Part shown: piece after piece, positions 24,087 through 24,243 of the stretch
Layout of the letters: each line of letters starts with the position of its first letter
Position numbering within the stretch: the first letter of the stretch is position 1
Virus record (IMG/VR): IMGVR_UViG_3300025099_000137
Span: 1-24,243 of that record
Direction: 5' to 3' (one strand)
From: a virus
DNA length: 24,243 nucleotides
The notes under the pieces: model-generated
The model's input: the letters and a program-made list of their open reading frames with translations, nothing else
The model's database searches: none
Told to the model about the DNA's origin: nothing
Translations under genes and position numbers: made by a program

Positions 24087-24243
24087 TAAGCGCTCATTGA
24101 TGATTTACGTTTGCCATCTTTTACTAAATGTTTTAATCCATCTCTCCACGACGGAACATGCTCAGGTCTTTCATAAAATGTAGCAAATTCTGTCATCATT
24201 AAACCGATCCACGCCAAGGCATCCACTTGGTCGTCATGTGTAC
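24086..24243 (-). CDS. terL: Large terminase subunit, C-terminal end (cut by window edge)
   Basis: The last 51 residues of a large terminase. They open with THDDQVDALAWIGLMM, the final motif of the RNase H-like nuclease domain (its Asp is a metal ligand), then a short basic tail ending SSMSA. The N-terminal ATPase and most of the nuclease lie beyond the right edge. The stop TAA overlaps the portal start by one base, which fits the packaging-gene order terL-portal. No nuclease activity can be judged from this piece alone. Confidence 0.85.
   Translation of the reverse strand, partial: THDDQVDALAWIGLMMTEFATFYERPEHVPSWRDGLKHLVKDGKRKSSMSA

Noticed and set aside
1-24243. tRNA genes, integrase, insertion sequences or attachment sites
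   Set aside because: None was seen by eye on either strand; tRNA cloverleafs were not tested by a program, so a divergent one could be missed.

Overview
The window is a 24.2-kb piece of a tailed-phage genome, best read as the structural half of a podovirus from an AT-rich marine host (SAR11-like or cyanobacterial; the sequence alone does not decide which). The reasons are the classic head-to-tail gene order, the tail-protein families familiar from marine phages, the low G+C visible by eye (not counted), and the absence of any cellular or lysogeny gene. Every convincing gene lies on the minus strand and the genes are packed almost end to end, so the map reads from right to left as one late operon.

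DNA packaging and head (24243 to 19168): the C-terminal end of the large terminase, a P22-type portal, an acidic scaffold, a roughly 210-bp leader, a major capsid protein of the N4 gp56-like family, a rho-independent terminator just after the capsid gene, and a small protein with a Lys-rich tail. The leader holds a T7-promoter-like core and an uninterrupted 36-codon frame for a very basic peptide.

Neck and ejection proteins (19168 to 6892): two head-tail adaptor-like proteins, a GNAT-like protein, then four ejection proteins of increasing size (224, 199, 786 and 2263 aa). Their order recalls T7 genes 13-14-15-16. The 2263-aa protein carries a T4-type lysozyme domain with an intact E/D/T triad at its N-terminus and an HEIGH metallopeptidase motif in its middle.

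Tail and fibre module (6860 to 1): a BppU-like protein, an 18-residue-repeat protein with an inserted cupredoxin-like domain that keeps a full type-1 copper ligand set, several small virion proteins, a glycine-rich adhesin, and two fibre proteins built on the same decapeptide-repeat stalk (the last one runs off the window).

The points most worth a second look are the cupredoxin inside the 18-residue-repeat protein, the lysozyme-metallopeptidase giant, the capsid leader with its basic micro-ORF, and the reuse of modules among the tail proteins. No tRNA, CRISPR array, integrase, insertion sequence or attachment site was seen. No non-coding stretch exceeds 300 bases. Family names come from recognition of sequence patterns, not from database searches.
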